Source of the DNA: Duganella fentianensis | GTDB lineage: Bacteria > Pseudomonadota > Gammaproteobacteria > Burkholderiales > Burkholderiaceae_D | Direction of reading: 5' to 3' | Assembly (NCBI RefSeq): GCF_009857835.1 | Contig: NZ_WWCL01000001.1 | Span: 1,612,001-1,676,000, forward strand | Length of the DNA: 64,000 nucleotides | In this document: positions 63,179 to 64,000 of the stretch, in pieces | Layout of the letters: each line of letters starts with the position of its first letter | Position numbering within the stretch: position 1 is the first letter of the stretch | Made by a program: the position numbers and the translations under genes | Notes under the pieces: model-generated | Told to the model about the DNA's origin: nothing | What the model saw: the letters and a program-made list of their open reading frames with translations, nothing else | Database searches by the model: none

Positions 63179-63931
63179 ATGAAAGCTCTGATACTGTTGG
63201 CAGGCAGTTTGCTGGCGCTGAACGCGCACGGCGATGAATATGCGCCCGTGACGCCTTACCGGCCTTCCGTTTCCAGTCCGGCGCAACTGCCGGCCGCCGG
63301 ACAGCTGGAACTGGAACTGGGCGGGCTGGCCAGCAAGAGCGATGAGGGCCGGCGTGCCAGCCTGCCTTACACACTGAAGCTGGCGCTCGACAGCGCATGG
63401 GGGCTGGTGCTCGGTGGCGAAGGGCTGGTCTCGGCGCCGACGGCGGATGGGCGTCAGCGTGGCATGGGCGATACCCAGCTGGTGCTCAAGCGGGCTTACG
63501 TGCTGAGCGACGAATCGGCGCTGGGCTGGGAGCTGGGCACCAAACTGCCGACCGCGCGCAGTGTCATCGGTAGCGGCAAGGCGGATTACAGCGTGAACGG
63601 CATCGTCAGCCAGGACCTGGGTGCGGTGCACATGGATGCCAATCTGAACCTGACACGTCTGGGCGCCATAGAGCCGGGCAGCGGGCGCACCCAGATGGGC
63701 GTATCGGCCGCATTCGCCATGGCGCTCGATGAACGCTGGGGCATCAGCGGGGAATGGTCGGGCAACCAGCGTCGCGGGAGCGAGCGCAGCGCCCAGCTGC
63801 TGCTGGCACTAAGTTTTAGTCCCAGCAAGTTGCTGACGCTGGATTTCGGCATGAGCCATGGGCTGACGGCGGCTACGCCCAGCTGGTCCGTGTTCAGCGG
63901 TGCCGTGCTGCCACTGGCACGCCTGTGGTGA
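63179..63931 (+). CDS. Exported beta-barrel-like hypothetical protein
   Basis: A protein of about 250 aa with a clear signal peptide (MKALILLAGSLLALNAHG, cut before DEYAP). The mature part has alternating beta-strand pattern (GQLELELGGLA; WGLVLGGEGLVSAP; GMGDTQLVLKRAYV; LGWELGTKLPTA) and ends LPLARLW with a terminal aromatic. This resembles the outer-membrane transporter family linked to MetA-type phenol degradation (PF13557), a broad assignment. An ATG nine bases earlier is possible. No operon partner is seen; a kinase gene converges on it from the right. Confidence 0.75.
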   Translation: MKALILLAGSLLALNAHGDEYAPVTPYRPSVSSPAQLPAAGQLELELGGLASKSDEGRRASLPYTLKLALDSAWGLVLGGEGLVSAPTADGRQRGMGDTQLVLKRAYVLSDESALGWELGTKLPTARSVIGSGKADYSVNGIVSQDLGAVHMDANLNLTRLGAIEPGSGRTQMGVSAAFAMALDERWGISGEWSGNQRRGSERSAQLLLALSFSPSKLLTLDFGMSHGLTAATPSWSVFSGAVLPLARLW

Positions 63932-63936
63932 TCTCG

Positions 63937-64000
63937 CTAGCTGCTGGCGGGCTTGGGTAGTACCACCGTCAGCAGTGTGCCGCCATCGGGGTGGTTGCTC
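63937..64000 (-). CDS. C-terminal end of a histidine kinase, cut off by window
   Basis: On the minus strand the last 21 codons read SNHPDGGTLLTVVLPKPASS and then TAG. The pattern GGT-hydrophobic-V-LP is the usual end of an HATPase domain. The rest of the gene lies beyond the right edge. It is convergent with the barrel-like gene. Confidence 0.65.
   Translation of the reverse strand, partial: SNHPDGGTLLTVVLPKPASS

Noticed and set aside
1..64000. CRISPR arrays, tRNA or rRNA genes, prophage or transposase genes
   Set aside because: No spaced repeat array, cloverleaf, rRNA segment, integrase or transposase motif was found on either strand.

Overview
The window is a high-GC chromosomal segment from a Gram-negative, motile proteobacterium, most likely a betaproteobacterium of the order Burkholderiales (Oxalobacteraceae-like). 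The evidence is the mix of families: chemoreceptors with the NQDLSxRTE signature, a class I PhaC, CcoG, a DUF6447-like small protein, a TIGR02117/DUF2459 lipoprotein, DadA with a divergent Lrp regulator, and a MocR regulator. This assignment is inferred from families, not from a marker gene. I see no rRNA, tRNA, CRISPR array, prophage or insertion sequence. The only clearly accessory item is a Phd/VapC-type toxin-antitoxin pair.

Layout. 1-14.8 kb: the 3' end of a chemoreceptor; an MHYT-PAS hybrid kinase overlapping an HD-GYP response regulator; a P-type cation ATPase; a cytochrome b561-like protein; an Aer-like PAS chemoreceptor; a small DUF6447-like protein; a DUF2459 lipoprotein; and an HD-GYP protein with a zinc-ribbon tail. 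14.8-21.3 kb: three regulator/target pairs with readable operators: MocR/ccoG, MerR/flavin oxidoreductase, and LysR/TauE exporter. 21.3-31.4 kb: a block of signalling genes: a GAF-GGDEF cyclase, a NIT-domain chemoreceptor, a GGDEF-EAL protein, a second chemoreceptor, an ANTAR antiterminator and its HisKA_2 kinase. 31.6-36 kb: DeoR with an MFS transporter, a VOC protein, and a CbbR-like LysR divergent from an SbtA-type bicarbonate permease. 36-46.9 kb: a redox-linked block: a MaoC-Pta fusion and a universal stress protein, a four-gene RbbA-type ABC exporter operon with its own outer-membrane channel, and phaC. 47.1-47.8 kb: the toxin-antitoxin pair. 48-54.7 kb: a multistep phosphorelay (hybrid kinase, Hpt, second kinase, excisionase-HTH receiver) divergent from an HD-GYP regulator coupled to a small XRE protein. 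55.1-59.5 kb: a tight three-gene set of a porin-like barrel, a small PstS-like periplasmic protein and a dCache-GGDEF-EAL enzyme. 59.6-64 kb: a membrane hypothetical, an HDOD protein, dadA/lrp, a barrel-like exported protein and the tail of another histidine kinase.

How it fits together. At least six proteins make or break cyclic di-GMP (three HD-GYP, one GGDEF, two GGDEF-EAL), an HDOD protein is nearby, and four chemoreceptors are present, so the window is dominated by sensing, taxis and lifestyle switching. A second theme is low oxygen. Three perfect FNR/ANR boxes (TTGAT-N4-ATCAA) lie upstream of the usp/MaoC-Pta operon and in the shared promoter region of phaC and the exporter operon. This suggests that stress protection, acetyl-CoA/acyl-CoA handling, polyhydroxyalkanoate storage and export are switched together when oxygen falls. 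Several operators are legible enough to be tested directly, notably a duplicated 19-bp-spacer MerR promoter and three TGTATGGAT boxes at the MocR gene.
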